Source: Motacilla alba alba
Lineage: Eukaryota; Chordata; Aves; Passeriformes; Motacillidae
Direction of reading: 5' to 3'
DNA: 64,000 nt
Assembly (NCBI RefSeq): GCF_015832195.1
Contig: NC_052018.1
Coordinates: forward strand, 29,168,115-29,232,114
Within the stretch, counting starts at the first letter, position 1, and the number at the start of each line of letters is the position of its first letter. This document shows positions 1 to 12,900 of this stretch, in pieces. The position numbers and the translations under genes are program-made. The notes under the pieces are model-generated. The model was not told the origin of the DNA and searched no databases. It worked only from the letters and a program-made list of their open reading frames with translations.

Positions 1-1073
1 ACCAATAAAACTAGAGGACATGAAGGGAAGGAAAAGAAAAATCAAAAACCTGAGCCCTTCATCATGATATAGGGACTACTTTAGAGCACCAAACCATGAA
101 GACAAGTCAAGGTTTTGGGTTTTTTTTTAACACCTATTGAAAAATTCTGAAGGACTCAACATAGTGATACTACAGTATCTAGATCTCCATTGTGGAAACA
201 AGTACAATACAATACAGATTCTTCATCAATGTCTTCGAGTAAAAAATAGCGGACTACCTCTTCCAAGCTGGAGAAGAGAAAAATATTTTCCTATAGTTTA
301 TTCATATAAGTTAGAAAAGTTAGTTGAAAAGATAACAGTAAGAGGCAAGCTTGTACACAAGTAGCTGTGGAATGATACTAATGCATCTTTATTTAGGCAA
401 CAAAGGAAAAGCACAGATGAAGAGCACACATTTTAAGAACACAGCTTTCAAGACAAATTTGCTGGCTGGGATAGCTAGGAGACAAGGATAGGATGGGGTG
501 GGGGTAGGTTTTTTCACTTACTACAGAATGATAGTAAAAACACAGGTAAAAAAAATAATCCTTTAGCAGACAAAGGACAAGAATTCATGAGCTGTTCAGC
601 AGCCTGAAACTTGAAAAAAAATCAGTGCATGAAATAAAAATAGGTTCAAATTACCAAGCGTAGAAGACTCAAATGAGAAAGTTTAGGATAAAGTGAGAGA
701 CACGTTGTTTCTTGATAAAAATCACAAAAAAAAAAAAAATTCAGTGCACGAGTGTCACAAGAGAAAGCACAAATAAAGTGAAAAGAGAAAGAGGGCAATA
801 ATTCTGCATGGAAAAGGAGATAAAAGGAAAAACCCAACTGAATCAGTGGATATTGAGATGTTTAAGAAAGTATCAGACATTATTATCATCATCTCTGAGT
901 TTTCAAAATTCTGGCCTAGAAAAATGTTTAGTGTGATCCACACTACAACTCTCACTGTGTTCTTTACCTTTCTTCTGCATTAGAACTGATGAAAATCAGG
1001 GGTCTGAAGAGAAGAAATTCCAGAAAAGATGGAAAGTGTCATTTTCTACCTTTCACAGGGGTACCACAAGAGT

Positions 1074-1097
1074 AAAACAAAACAAAGCAAAACAAAC
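1074..1097. repeat. AAAAC-type simple repeat
   Basis: Imperfect reiteration of AAAAC and AAAGC units. Confidence 0.8.
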
Positions 1098-1354
1098 CCT
1101 TGAAGTAAATTCCAAAGAAAAGACTAGATCATATAAACAAGTCTATTTTCAAACAATGCACAGACAGTGAAAATGAATATTCACTGTTACTGTCAAAAGT
1201 AACTCAATGAATCAGTTGCATTTTCTTCCATAGCATTTTTCTGTACTTTTCTCATATACTTGGTTCTATGGATAACATCTTCTTGGTATCTTAACTGAAT
1301 AGCCCTTACTACCAGTGTTCTAATGTAAAAACAGTAACATGAGGGCAATTAACA

Positions 1355-1375
1355 GGGGGATGGGGAGGGAGTGGG
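1355..1375 (+). other. G-quadruplex-type motif
   Basis: Four G runs of 5, 4, 3 and 3 are separated by loops of 2, 1 and 3 bases, which satisfies the canonical G3+N1-7 pattern on the plus strand. It is downstream of LMBRD1 with no adjacent gene, so no role is evident. Confidence 0.6.
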
Positions 1376-1834
1376 ATGGTACACCTCTTAAGTGCAGCAC
1401 ATTCTCACATTTTGCTCTACATTATTTTCTTAACTTTCAGAAATTCCGTCACAAAAGTCTGTTTCCATGAGGGATTTTTTTGTCACTGAAATTGATTTAC
1501 AGCTTTTCAAAGTTTTATTTTTGCCCCAATTTATCTTGGCACTTACCAGCAGTGGATATTCAGCCTTGCTTTTCCTTCTTAAAGAGAAATCAGTGGAAGT
1601 CACAGTTGCAATCTTTTCTTCATTTGCTCCTTGACAATATTTGAAAAAAAGATAAATTTCTTTTTGAATAAACCATTAAAATGAGGCATTAATGTCAAAT
1701 GGGGCCACTTCTTTCTATAGTGTGAATTCAAGCTCTGAAACACGCACAACCTATACACCTATAAATGCTTTAAATCCCCATAAAAATACCCCTGTGCTAT
1801 AAATTATAGTCCAACACTCCTGCCTCCAATCTCC

Positions 1835-2935
1835 TTTCATCATGGTTTGACACTGGCCCAGCGCCAGGCACCCTTGAGAGTCGCTTGCTCACCCTCCCCT
1901 GCCACAGCTGGGCAACAGAGGGGAAGGAGAAGAAAAAATTTAACAAAGGCTTCATGAGTGCGATAAGGACCGTGAGAAATATTTCAAGGGCAAAACAGGT
2001 TCAACTTAAGTTGCCAAATGAAATTTATTACTAACAGAACCATAGGAAGATAATGAGAAGCAAAATAAGCCGTTATAACACCTTCTTCCCCCCAACCCCT
2101 CCCTCCTTCCCACCAACAGTGCAGGAAGACAGGGCATGGGGGTTTGGTCAGTTCATCACTGAAATTTTCTTCTGCTGCTCTGGGTGAGGAGTACTTCCCC
2201 TGTGAGGCCATGGGGTCTCTTCTCTCTGTGAACTCCTCTAGCATGGGTCCAACCTCACGAGCAGCAGCCAGACCTCACCTGCTGCAAAAGTGAGTCCCCC
2301 CCCATGGGCACACAGTCCTCCCGAACCTGCTGTGACAGGGTTCTCTCTTCCACGGGGTGCAGTCCTCCTAGGACAGGCTGCTTCAGCCTGGAATCAAGGG
2401 CTCTCTCTCTCCACTGAGTCTCCCACTGGACCACAGCCTCCTCTAGGCATCCACCTGCTCTGGTGTGGGCACCTTCCCTGTGGGCTGCAGGTGGATCTCT
2501 GCATCCCCCATGGATCCCCAAGGGCTGCAGGGGCACAGCTGCCTCACCATGGTCTCACCATGGCTTGCAGAGGAATCTTGGCTCTGGAGCTGGAGCACCT
2601 CCTGCCCCTCCTTCTCCACTGACCTTGGTGACCAAAAACTTGGTCACCATGTTGTTTGCCTCACATGCTCTCACCTCCTCCTCTTCTCTGACAAGAAGCA
2701 AAACCTATGACTTTTGTTTTGATTTTCTTCTTAAATATGTCATCAAGGAGGCATAACCAACCTCTCTCATTGGCCCAGCTTTGGCCAGCAGCATGTCCAT
2801 CTTCAGAGCCATCAGGGATTTGCTCTGCCCAACATGGTGGGAAGCTTCCAGCAGCATCCCACAGGAACCATCTTTGGAGTCCCCCCTGCTACCAAAAACC
2901 AGGCCGTGCCAAACAAACACACCTTTATATTCTCA
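1835..2935. mobile_element. High-copy avian dispersed repeat, probably retroelement (ERV) derived
   Basis: This GC-rich block of about 1.1 kb stands out sharply from the AT-rich surroundings. It begins near GGTTTGACACTGGCCCAGCG and ends near CCTGCTACCAAAAACC. Its middle is built from degenerate units that alternate ATGGGTCC, GGGCTGCAGG, ACCTGCTC and TCACCATGG phrases. This phrase order resembles a repeat I remember as frequent in avian, non-galliform genomes and probably of endogenous-retroviral origin. I cannot name the family, its orientation or exact ends. Several overlapping open frames of 80-110 codons inside it come from the low-stop GC-rich composition and are not genes. No gag, pol or env motif is visible. 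Confidence 0.6.
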
Positions 2936-5900
2936 CCTGTAAGGAGTAACAGAGAGACTACCAGAATATCTTGAACAGCTGGTTAGAAGCATTGTTCACG
3001 AAGCAGAGACCATCACAAGACAGATGTTAGTTAGAGATACAGGCTCTAATGTGTGCTGGCTAGCATGTTTGCAAGCTTGTCTTTAACATCATCAGCATTT
3101 GGAAGCATAAAGCAGGATTTTGACCCGCACCTTCCTTCTAAAAAAAGCATAAGAACAGGCTAGACATCAGTCATCCACGACAGACTCCATAACTTTCCTA
3201 AACAACATGTTCCAAAAGTTTACAGTTCTTGCTATTAGAACAGCTATTCTAGAAGTTCATCTGGCCTGTGCCTCCAAGTCATGTCTTGACACCTAATCAT
3301 TCCTGTTACCCTCCCAAGAACTTTATCTGATTTGCACTCAATCTTCTTAAAGGCTGTGCCCAGGGCAGCAGGATGTATTCCTCCTGGTCAAGTCTTAACA
3401 TTTTTAAGTCAAAAAATGATTTTGCAGTTCTTGAAGGTCAGCAACCCATTTATATGTTCCCACAAATTTGCTGAGGGCTGAAAAAAACTGTAGCCACAAA
3501 CTGTATTTGTTCATCTTGTAATGCACAGTAATTTTCAGAGAAATTTCTAAGCTAGACCCAGTAGCCATTTGTTCTTTATTTTGGCTCTGTCTGGTCACAT
3601 CAACCATTCCTGTAATTTCTCAGAACTCATAAAAATTCATTATTTTATTCGACAGCACTTGCATTTCTCCTCAAATTTAAACTATTTGCAGGTTTATTAA
3701 ATCTATTCTACATTTCATCATCCTGGTCCAATCGTAACGTTACTATAGTATAACACTGAATACAAGGAAGATGAAAATACCCAACCTAACACATTTTTCT
3801 GGGTTTATTAATGATCAGTTAACACCTTTTGAGTGCAATTCTCCAATAATTTCTGCATTTCCATTCTAGGAGGTTTCCCAGGATTCCTTATCAAAACTCT
3901 ATCAGGACTGTCAAAATGCCTTTCCCTGTCCACAGTGCCCATACCTTTCTCAGGGTAGGAAACTATTTTCAGTAAATCTATGGCAAATATTATTTATCTG
4001 CTGGGAAGCTTACAGGTACCTACCAACTATTCAACTATTTTTTTCTTGGAAGCTGATGGGGCTGGCTTTTTCTGAATACTACTTTCAGCTCTACAAGTGA
4101 AAGAAACACTCAACTTGCTCTTTTTTTCAGTGCTGTGACACATCATCACTGACTTACCCAAAAGAGCTGAAAGAGTCTGACATTTCATCAGCCTTTTTCG
4201 GGCAGGATGGGAAGGTGGGACAGGTTTTGGGCAGGCAGCAGCAGAGGAATCTGGTCTGATTTTAGGACAAAGTTCAACAGGCTTAACCCCACTGGTAGTA
4301 TCTTACTGAAGTACCTTCTTATGTCCCATCTTTATACAAAGCTAAATTTTACTTTTTCATTACCAGATTAAATCTTTCAGGCAGCAGCACACAGGAGTCA
4401 GCTAACTGACCCTTTCAGTGAAGACTGGCACAACAAAAATGTAGAAAATTCTCTGATGGCCTTAGGCAATGCATGTTAAGATTCCTGAGTCACAGAGGAG
4501 TCTTTCCCTGATGTACACAGGGTTATCTTTTACTGTAATTAAAGCCTTTCCCCTTTAGTTTTGTCTCAAAGTTATGATTCTGAGCTCCCCCTTTAGGCAT
4601 GTAATTGAGCCTGACTTACTCCATAAGGAGTTCTGAGCCCACCTGCTCAAGCAGTGCAAACACACTTACATTCCAAGGAACTGGCAGGCAATGACAAGTC
4701 AGGTCAGCTCATCTATCTCATCAGTTCCTTGTGGACCCTCAAGGATCAAGTGTGCACTGCAGTGCTTCAGCACAACTCAAAAACCCTATTGTGGTGACCT
4801 GTCAAAAAACCTGGCTTCTCTCTCTGCAGGTGACAGCTGTTCCCTAGCCCATGCAAGGCTGTTGCTCTCTGGATACCTGAATAACATGGAAGGGATCTGG
4901 GCATAGCCAAGGCATTGCAGAGATCTGCTGCATCTTTGAGTGAAAAATGTCATGTTATCAACTTGCCATTTAGACTACTTTTATTTCAACTCACGGCATG
5001 GCAAAACATTCAAAAAAGATTAAAAAAAAAAAAAAGGAAGAAGCCAAAAAGACACCACATATTAGCAGTTCAGTAGTAGAAATTCTGTAAGATGATGAGA
5101 TGATGGAATGATGACAGGCAGAGAAAGAGAAGGGGCAAGAAAAGAAGCCCTCAGCAACCAGACTTCCCTAGGACATAGGTCACTTGTCTATCCCTTAGCT
5201 AGACAAGTGACCTCCAGCATGGCTAAGACAGCATCACATCCACCTTAATATCCAAGTCTGCTGTCCTGACACAGACACTTTTTCTGGTAGAGCACCTTGA
5301 TTCTTACAATTGTCTTTTTGGAGTCCTACACAGATGGAAAAATCTTTCTTCAAGAGCCTTACAATGTGATTACTTGCTGGCTGTCCTGAGGTCAGTCACT
5401 ATCCTTCCCTAGATCATCACCCCGCTCCACTCATGCTTAGGTCTCCCTCCTTTCCACTCCCTAGCTGCTGTTTATTTCTGCTATTAGCAAACTGGGTGAA
5501 CTCACAAACAGATTAAGCAAGCACTACATGCTGCAGAAATATGCAGAGACAGTCCCTTTTGGCAGCACGCTATTAAAACAGTTCAGCATAACTCAATTTC
5601 ATACTCACCCTACCGTTTCCTTACCTAAGGGACAATGTATGATTATTCCTAAAACAAATAGGCACTGTTTCACTTCTGCATATATACTTTTGTATTTCAC
5701 TAGTTAAAAAATTGATTCAAGAGTGAGAACTGCCTCTGTTTTTTGTAACTCTCACTTCTGAGAATTCTGTATAAATACAACATAATTGACACTAAACTTT
5801 ATATGCTACAGCAAACTACACATTTTATTAATGCTACAGAAGGGTCCACATTATGAAAATTATGCTTCACATTCCTATCTCTGGGGCAAGATGAGACATA

Positions 5901-8440
5901 ATGGAAGTTATTTTAATACTTTGGCACAACCATTTGCACCCTAGGAACTTTTTAAAATTAAACTTCATTGCTGTGGAAGAGCATTTTCCATAACTAAATA
6001 CTAACCACATGAACACAATATGCAAACAATATGACTCATTATTTGCTCTTGGAAGAGAATAACTCTACAGCAAAGAACTAGAAGTGCTTTAAGAATAGTT
6101 AAAAACTGGCTATGGCTTGCTGGAACTGGGCAACTTCAGAGAGAATCTGACAAACTCCTGAGTGGAGCACATTAGAGAGTTTTATTTTTTCCTTCATATT
6201 GATGACTGCCACTGTAGGTGACTACAGAGCAGGATCCTCTTCAGCACAGCAGGAACAACAGCAGCTAGCTGAATGCATTACAGTATGGAGAACAGCTCTC
6301 AGCCATACAATTTAACACTCAAGGCCAACACGTAAAGTTTTATAACTGCAATGTTATAAAACTCACATAGGAGCACTACAGATTTAGGAGTACTGGCATA
6401 TTTCAGGAAATAATGATGCTGTATGAGTTGTGATGAAATGTAAGGGAAATTAGAAAAGTACATCTGTCAACTCACAGCATAATCTTTGTAGTTAAAGAGC
6501 TCAGGTCTGCAAAAGACTCATCAGGAGTGGTTTTGGAAGGAGTCCAAACAACACACAGAGAGCAACAATAGGGCACAAGGTACAGCCAGAACATATAGTT
6601 TATTTTATCCATGAGAGGATCATGACTTAGGAGAATTCAACTACACAACAGGTTATTTAAATGGAGCTCCAACACTACTTGAGGATAAATTTTGCAATGT
6701 TATTGTATAAAATGAGTGGATTTCTCAAGGCACTTAAAGATCATTTGCCCATAGGATTGGATTGGAGTCTGAAAAAGCATTTTAAAATATAGGCTGAAAA
6801 ACAAATGGAAAATCTCATATGGAAAAGTTTAAAAAATTTGTTATTGGAGAACAGTGAGTTAAGCCCTATATTTAATTTAAAAGGAACAGGTAAATCTAAA
6901 TAAGGCCTGTCAGAAACACACAGAAGAAGATTAAATATAAGACTACCAGGAGTAATACATTACATTTTTTTATGAGATCAACTCTTCAATTCAAAACATC
7001 CCCATCATATCAGACAGCTCAGAGTTGCTGCTACAAAGATTTTTTCAGTCACTGGCCTAAAACAGGACACTAATATGAAAACATTTCTATTTCAGTACAT
7101 TCCCCAAGACAGAAATACACATGCATGAAGAGCAGCCCTTCTCCACATTATTCATCCAGTCCAATGATAGATTTGCCAAATCTGAATGACGTACTTATCA
7201 CCGTGTCTTTGGCATGGGACCTGGGAGCCTTACTGGGAACTGTGAACACACATCCAGCAAGCCTGTCAAAACAGGGCCTGTTCACACATTGCTGAGAGGA
7301 TGAGACAGAACCATCCTCACATGATTTCTACCGTGGCACCGGAAATCTGTGGAAACAGTTGAAAGGCATTAAAACAGCTCCCTGCTCCACTGTAGGAGGA
7401 TGCCAGCTTGTCAGGATGCTGATCTTGAGCTTTTTCTGAAACAAAAAATAGACATGCTTCATCTCCAGAAGACAGGACTCCTGTTGGTAGGATGCGGATT
7501 TCTACTATTACCACTTGGAACTGGCACCATTTGTCTGCTCAGCAAGCCTTGCACATCAGTGCTGGCTCCACACACCTCACACGGTAGTGCTGGTCCCACA
7601 GCATGAAAAACCTTTTGTTCAGCAGGACAACATAGCTGGATGAGCAATGAATGTACTTTTAGGTTGAACTATGTCACAATACAGCTTTTTTCAAGCCTGG
7701 AGGACCAATCTAGCTATTCTTGGAATGCCTCTAAGTCAAGAAAAATTCTAATTTGCTGCCAGCCAGGTGCACCACTCTCTGGTCAGACCACCACCACCAC
7801 CCTTGCCTTGTGGACACATCACAGAGCAATTGGTTATAGAAGTTGCTGCTTCTACTTTCCTTTTTGATGCCAAGAGATGTTTAGAAGTCTGCAAGACATC
7901 CAACTGAACAGCAGGGACAAAGTTCTCCCTCAGAGCACAGTGATGAGGATTCTTTTCCCGGTGTGAAAACTAAAGTTTGCTTCACCCAAATTGAGGACAG
8001 GATAATAATCTAGCAGTACTGGGTAGGTACTGCAGGAAGCCCGCACAAAGTAGAGTGTATTATCTGTACTTCAAACACATCAGATATTAGGATATCTGCA
8101 GAGAAGGACATCTCTGAATATACAAGGGACATTAACTACAGATTATCTAGAAAGTTTGGTAACCCAAACAATGAACTAAGTTTTTAAAATACCTGGAATA
8201 ATTTTGTTCAAATTAAATGGCTCAGTTTTCAGATAGGACTTGCTCAGACTAAATTCTGCCCTCATGTTTTAATCTACCTTTGCTACGAATGTGAAAGAAC
8301 TAAAGTGGAAGGTCTAATCATCCAGGATCAACACCCACTCAGCCTCTACCAAATGTTCCTCTTTGCCACATTCCAAAATCGGTGATACAGCTCTTGAGAT
8401 CTAACTCATCAAAAATATGATGTCATGATTCCATGAAGAG
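2936..8440. other. Gene-free flank
   Basis: AT-rich DNA without a recognisable coding region or transposon. It holds an A14 run (5022-5035) and a perfect 14-bp inverted repeat (5177-5213). Short open frames here have no family resemblance and no splice context. Confidence 0.6.
5177..5213. repeat. Perfect 14-bp inverted repeat with 9-nt loop
   Basis: The left arm AGGTCACTTGTCTA (5177-5190) is matched exactly by TAGACAAGTGACCT (5200-5213). The loop is TCCCTTAGC. Each arm begins with the nuclear-receptor half-site AGGTCA read inward. No flanking target-site duplication is evident. Confidence 0.85.
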
Positions 8441-8545
8441 AATTACAGAATGGTTTGGATTAGAAGGGAACTGAAAGGTCATCTAGTCTAACCTCCATAG
8501 CAATGAGCAGGGACAACTTCAACTAGATCACCTGTCCAGTGATAG
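8441..8545 (-). mobile_element. CR1 LINE 3'-end fragment
   Basis: ACAGAATGGTTTGGATTAGA, then AAGGTCATCTAGTCTAACCT and GAGCAGGGACAACTTCAACT, follow the antisense CR1 3'-end consensus as I remember it. The element's 3' end is at the left, so it is inserted on the minus strand. Confidence 0.8.
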
Positions 8546-9848
8546 ACTAGAGAAATCTGATTGTCTGTCAGCAATTAAAGTCTTTTTATAGGCCAAAATT
8601 TAGAAACCTACAGATCAGGTTTAGGTCCTGCACACCTGTAACCAGCAAGCTCCTTTCTCAGCACTCAGCTTTGCTTTACACCATCCTGCAGCATAAAGAC
8701 TCCCCACAATGCAAATCAGCCTGGAGTGAAGCAGCACTGAGCTGTTAGATAGCAGGCTGTCTAAAGTGTGGATCTCTGTGGTGCAAGCTTCAAGTGCTGT
8801 GGATCTAGCACACATAAGTCTTTTCTCTTAACCTTTGTCTTTTCTATGAACAACTGCTTCCTAGAGCTGCCAGCCCCTTCCAAAATACTGTCAGGTACCA
8901 TTTGGACAAGCTCTGAAGCAGAACAGCACAGGACTAAGAGCTAGAAATTAAAAGTCTCCACAAAAAAACCCATTCTTTAATAAAGTCCCTTAACTCTATG
9001 CTCAGAGATAGCTCAGGAAAGATTACAATTGATCTATAATCAATTCTGACAGTACCCTTCTGCTGCCTCTCGGGACCAGGGACAAGACCAGGTAAGTCTA
9101 AACCTGTTCTACAATGAATGAATTAATCAAATATTAACTTTCCAGGAATATAGTTTGAAATACCTAAACTGATAGCATTTTAAACACCATTCATTAAAAG
9201 TAAGTTTTTAATGTATTTAATTACTTCATCAACAGAAAGGAAACCAGTTGTGTTTATATTTTCCCTAAGTACTTCAAGCACAAAGCAGCATGTTCCAAAT
9301 CCCCTACAATCTGAAACCCTTGATGTTTTCAGTAGGAGCTCCACTCAACATTTTTGAAAATAATGCCCTAGAATATTCTGATATGAGTCTCTGCACAACT
9401 AAAAAGGCATTATCTTTCTAGACAAGGAAATTAATAAAAATATCATTACTTTGATACAAATTTCTGAAAAAATAAAGTAGCTGCCTCATAGCTGGGAAAA
9501 TGAGGAATCCTCTAGAATTCATATTTTCTAGTTATGGTATCTTTTTTCTCCACACATGAGAAAGACACATCCATTGTTAAAAAATTCTAAGTTTAAAAAA
9601 AGCTGTTCTAGATTCAGGAATTTGCACCTCATGACAGAACAAAACACTTTTTTTTTTTTTTTTTTACAATAAAGAGAAGTTTTCTTCATTAGCCCTTTCC
9701 AAAAGAACATTCCATGCAAATCAGATTACTTGTCAACAGAATCTTACCATTTTTATTTGGAATGACTGTAAAGATAGCATACAATAAGGATGTAGATTTG
9801 CACTTCTCTAACTTAAAAGTTTAGAGAAGACTAAGTAAAACTCCGAGA
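8546..9848. other. Gene-free flank
   Basis: No gene or recognised transposon. Contains a T18 run at 9648-9665. Confidence 0.55.
9648..9665. repeat. T18 homopolymer
   Basis: Eighteen consecutive T on the plus strand. No retroposed gene adjoins it, so it is a simple mononucleotide tract. Confidence 0.95.
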
Positions 9849-9976
9849 ATTCAAAAACATGTAGATGTGGTGCTTAGGGGCATGGTTTACTGGTGGACGT
9901 GGCAGCATTCAATTTACTGTTGGACTTGATAATCTTAAAAGTCTTCTCCAAGTTTTCTAAATGATTCTATAATTCT
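9849..9976 (+). mobile_element. CR1 LINE 3'-terminal fragment
   Basis: GTAGATGTGGTGCTTAGGGG, CATGGTTTACTGGTGGACGT and TTGGACTTGATAATCTTAAA match the CR1 sense 3' UTR. It ends in ATGATTCTATAATTCT, a decayed form of the ATTCTATG microsatellite tail. Confidence 0.9.
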
Positions 9977-12900
9977 GAACTTAAAATGTAAATGGTACCT
10001 TTAACTTACATACAAAGTGTCAGAATCAAATATATTTAAGTCCCAGGACATTCCTTCAAAAGCCTAATACAGTGATAAGTCCAGAGGCTGTAACGTAAGT
10101 TTGGGAAGGGGCTTATGTGTGTGAGAAATATCATAGTCATTCACACCAAGTCCTTTCTGTCCTGACTCTGAAGTACTCTTGGCTGAAGAAATACTTTCCA
10201 CAAGTGGTAATGTCATGATTGATGTTTAGGCAGTGTAGCAGAAGCAGAGGTATTAATTTTACTTCCATGCAGGAAGTTTCACATATTCTAATGAAAAGCA
10301 CCATATCCAGATTAGAATTTCAGTAGGAATTATACACTTGGTCAGCTTCACATTTACTTTGAATGTTCACCATCTCCATTTTTATGCAAGACTTTTGGAT
10401 TCTCATGATAAGGATTTTTAAATTGGCCTGCAAAAATGCTCAAAAAAAAAAAGCTGTTTTATTTTATAGGCAACCTGCATTATTTTCTTTGTGAAAAAAT
10501 ACAGATGTTTATAACATACAAAATAAGGACTCAACATCAATACAGAAGTATCATGAAACTTACATCTACCACTATTACCAGTCCTCTATAAACCCAAATT
10601 ATTCTGTCTGACTCCTAAATACACCTAATTTCTAGAGGTAAATCTGGAAGACAGCTGTAAATACAGCTTGTTAAATGTGCTTAAACTGTCTGTTTATTTA
10701 AAAGAAATAACCCTCTTTATAGCTATAAATTTGACTGAAGTGCTATCATTTATGCAACCTCTCTGAATAGAAGGAAGTTAAAAATAGCCCAGCTTCCAGA
10801 TAATTTTTGTAACAACCACATCTCACTAAAGCTGAAGAACTTCTGATCCATTTAATTATCCAGAATTGGCAAGTGTCTTTATTTAGAAGCAGATTTTGGT
10901 TTAGAGTATTAATAGAAAATTGTATCTTGCCACAATCAAAACAAGGCTTTTATTTCTTTTGGGAAGTACACTCAAAATACACATTTGCAGGAGAAGAGAA
11001 AGTGATTCTCAATTTCATTTCTTTGCTTTATCTGCAAGAAAAGTGACCTTGCAGAAGGTTACAAGAGAACAGATCTACACTAATGGAAGAAGTACTTTCA
11101 ATATGAACTATAATCTTTAACCTAAGATCCTGAAAAATGTTACAGCCTGATTATTTCAAATTATTTTGATAGTTTTAGAAAGGGATACATGTTCTTTCCT
11201 TTGCTTTATGTCTGAAGCAAGGCTTTATTTTCCTGCCCACGCCCAGAACTGTATCAGTGCACTCAAAAGGGCTGAATGAATATCTGCTTATTTATTGGAA
11301 AAAAGTTACCTTGTACACTTCACCAGTTACCTCAAACACTTCAACTGTACCTCTGCTATGCATAACAGCACTCAGCATTATTTTAGGATAAACCACATAA
11401 TAGTTTCTACAAGGGGGTAATGCTTTTTAAAACTCTGTTGTAGGCCAACTCAAACTTGTGTTGACAAAGCCAAATAACAACTGAAAACCCAAGAAATACA
11501 GTTTCTAAGCAGTGGAAGACATCTCAAAGAAACTCCATAGTTATGTCTACACTGATTATTCAGAAGCAATTCATAAACATTGAAAAGGTTCATTAGCTCT
11601 CAGCTTAAATAGTCAAATTTTCTGAGCATGCAATTACCATCCTTTGCGGCATGGCTCTTGTACAGGTACACTCTACCCAGAAGTACATTAAAATTTTCAC
11701 TGCAAAAATCTCAAGTGTACCCTGCAATCATTTTCCTGAAATTAAAGCAAAAAATACAAAAAGTTACCAGGTATTTCTTTTCATATTTATCAGGAAAGGC
11801 TTTTCATTTGTTTCTGACAAATCAGCAGGAAATATGCAGCACACTCTCAGCTTCAGATATGGAACAAGCAAACAATTACAGGCTTTATCATACTTATGGC
11901 CTGGAACTCTGAATAAACTACCAACCACTGTAGTCCTAGTAGCAAAATGAGGAACTATTTGGCACATGCTGCTGAATTCTATTCAACATATTCTGAGTAA
12001 TACTGTTTTATCTGACATGTCAGACAGATTTAAGGCTCTCTAGTTTCTAAATGGTCATGAACCTCCAACATGGTAGAATCTAACTGGAGAAGTGCAACAA
12101 TAAAGGTAACTTAAGGCAGGTCTGACAATAGCACTACAGAAGTTTTGAAAGCTCACATTTCAGAGATGAATTTGAAACATCATTCATTTAAAGAAAGCAG
12201 TTTGAAAGAAAACAATTCTGATGTCTTTTAGTGACTTAAGTCCAGAAAACAGATCTCTGAAGATTCAGTTGAAGATATTAAATCTTTGCTTGCAAGGTAG
12301 AACACTATTGTAACATGATTGCAAAGTTCAAATTTGCTCCCAAAACTGCAGAAAACTGGACTATCATTTCATATTTAACAGCTAAATGAGTGAGATGTGC
12401 TGCTATAGCAGCACTATCACTTTGTGAATGAAAAGCAATTATTTGTTCTAACTGCAAGTATTTAAGACTGCACAAGAGACAACTAGAATGAAAATATACT
12501 GGAAGTTCTGTTTCTTGGAAGTTCCAGCAAGTATTGATCAAAGCCACGTATTTTAGGTCACAGCTGTCTTAAACTTCACTGCTAGGTTTCTTGACTGGGT
12601 GATAATGGATGTAGAAAAACAGTCAAAGTTCACACAGTAAACTTCTAAAACACCTCTAGTTCATTTTAAAGGCACAATACAGCTAAAAAAGTCAAGTTTC
12701 CATCACATGAAGTATTTAGAGATGAATTCTTGAGTGTATATTCATTATAATTACATTAGTGTGTGGAAAATCTTTTAAAACCTTGTCAGTCAAATGGTTC
12801 ATTGAACTCCTGAAAAATTTTAGTGAGGATGTGGCAGGTGACGAATAATTCTGATTATGAATGCTGGCAGTTATTTACTGCTTCTATGACAGAGGGTGAC

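Larger units (their letters stand above)
1..1834. other. Gene-free flank, no recognised element
   Basis: AT-rich sequence with no frame I can assign to a protein. It contains an A14 run (726-739), an AAAAC-type simple repeat (1074-1097) and a G-rich quadruplex-type motif (1355-1375). By human gene order this lies on the ADGRB3 side of LMBRD1 (inference), but no ADGRB3 exon is visible. Confidence 0.6.

Noticed and set aside
2255..2756. Overlapping open frames of 80-110 codons on both strands
   Set aside because: They lie inside the GC-rich avian repeat, where stop codons are rare by composition. No motif is recognisable.
9648..9665. Homopolymer tracts as tails of processed pseudogenes (also at 51280, 53743, 62077)
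   Set aside because: No retroposed coding sequence was recognised next to any of them.
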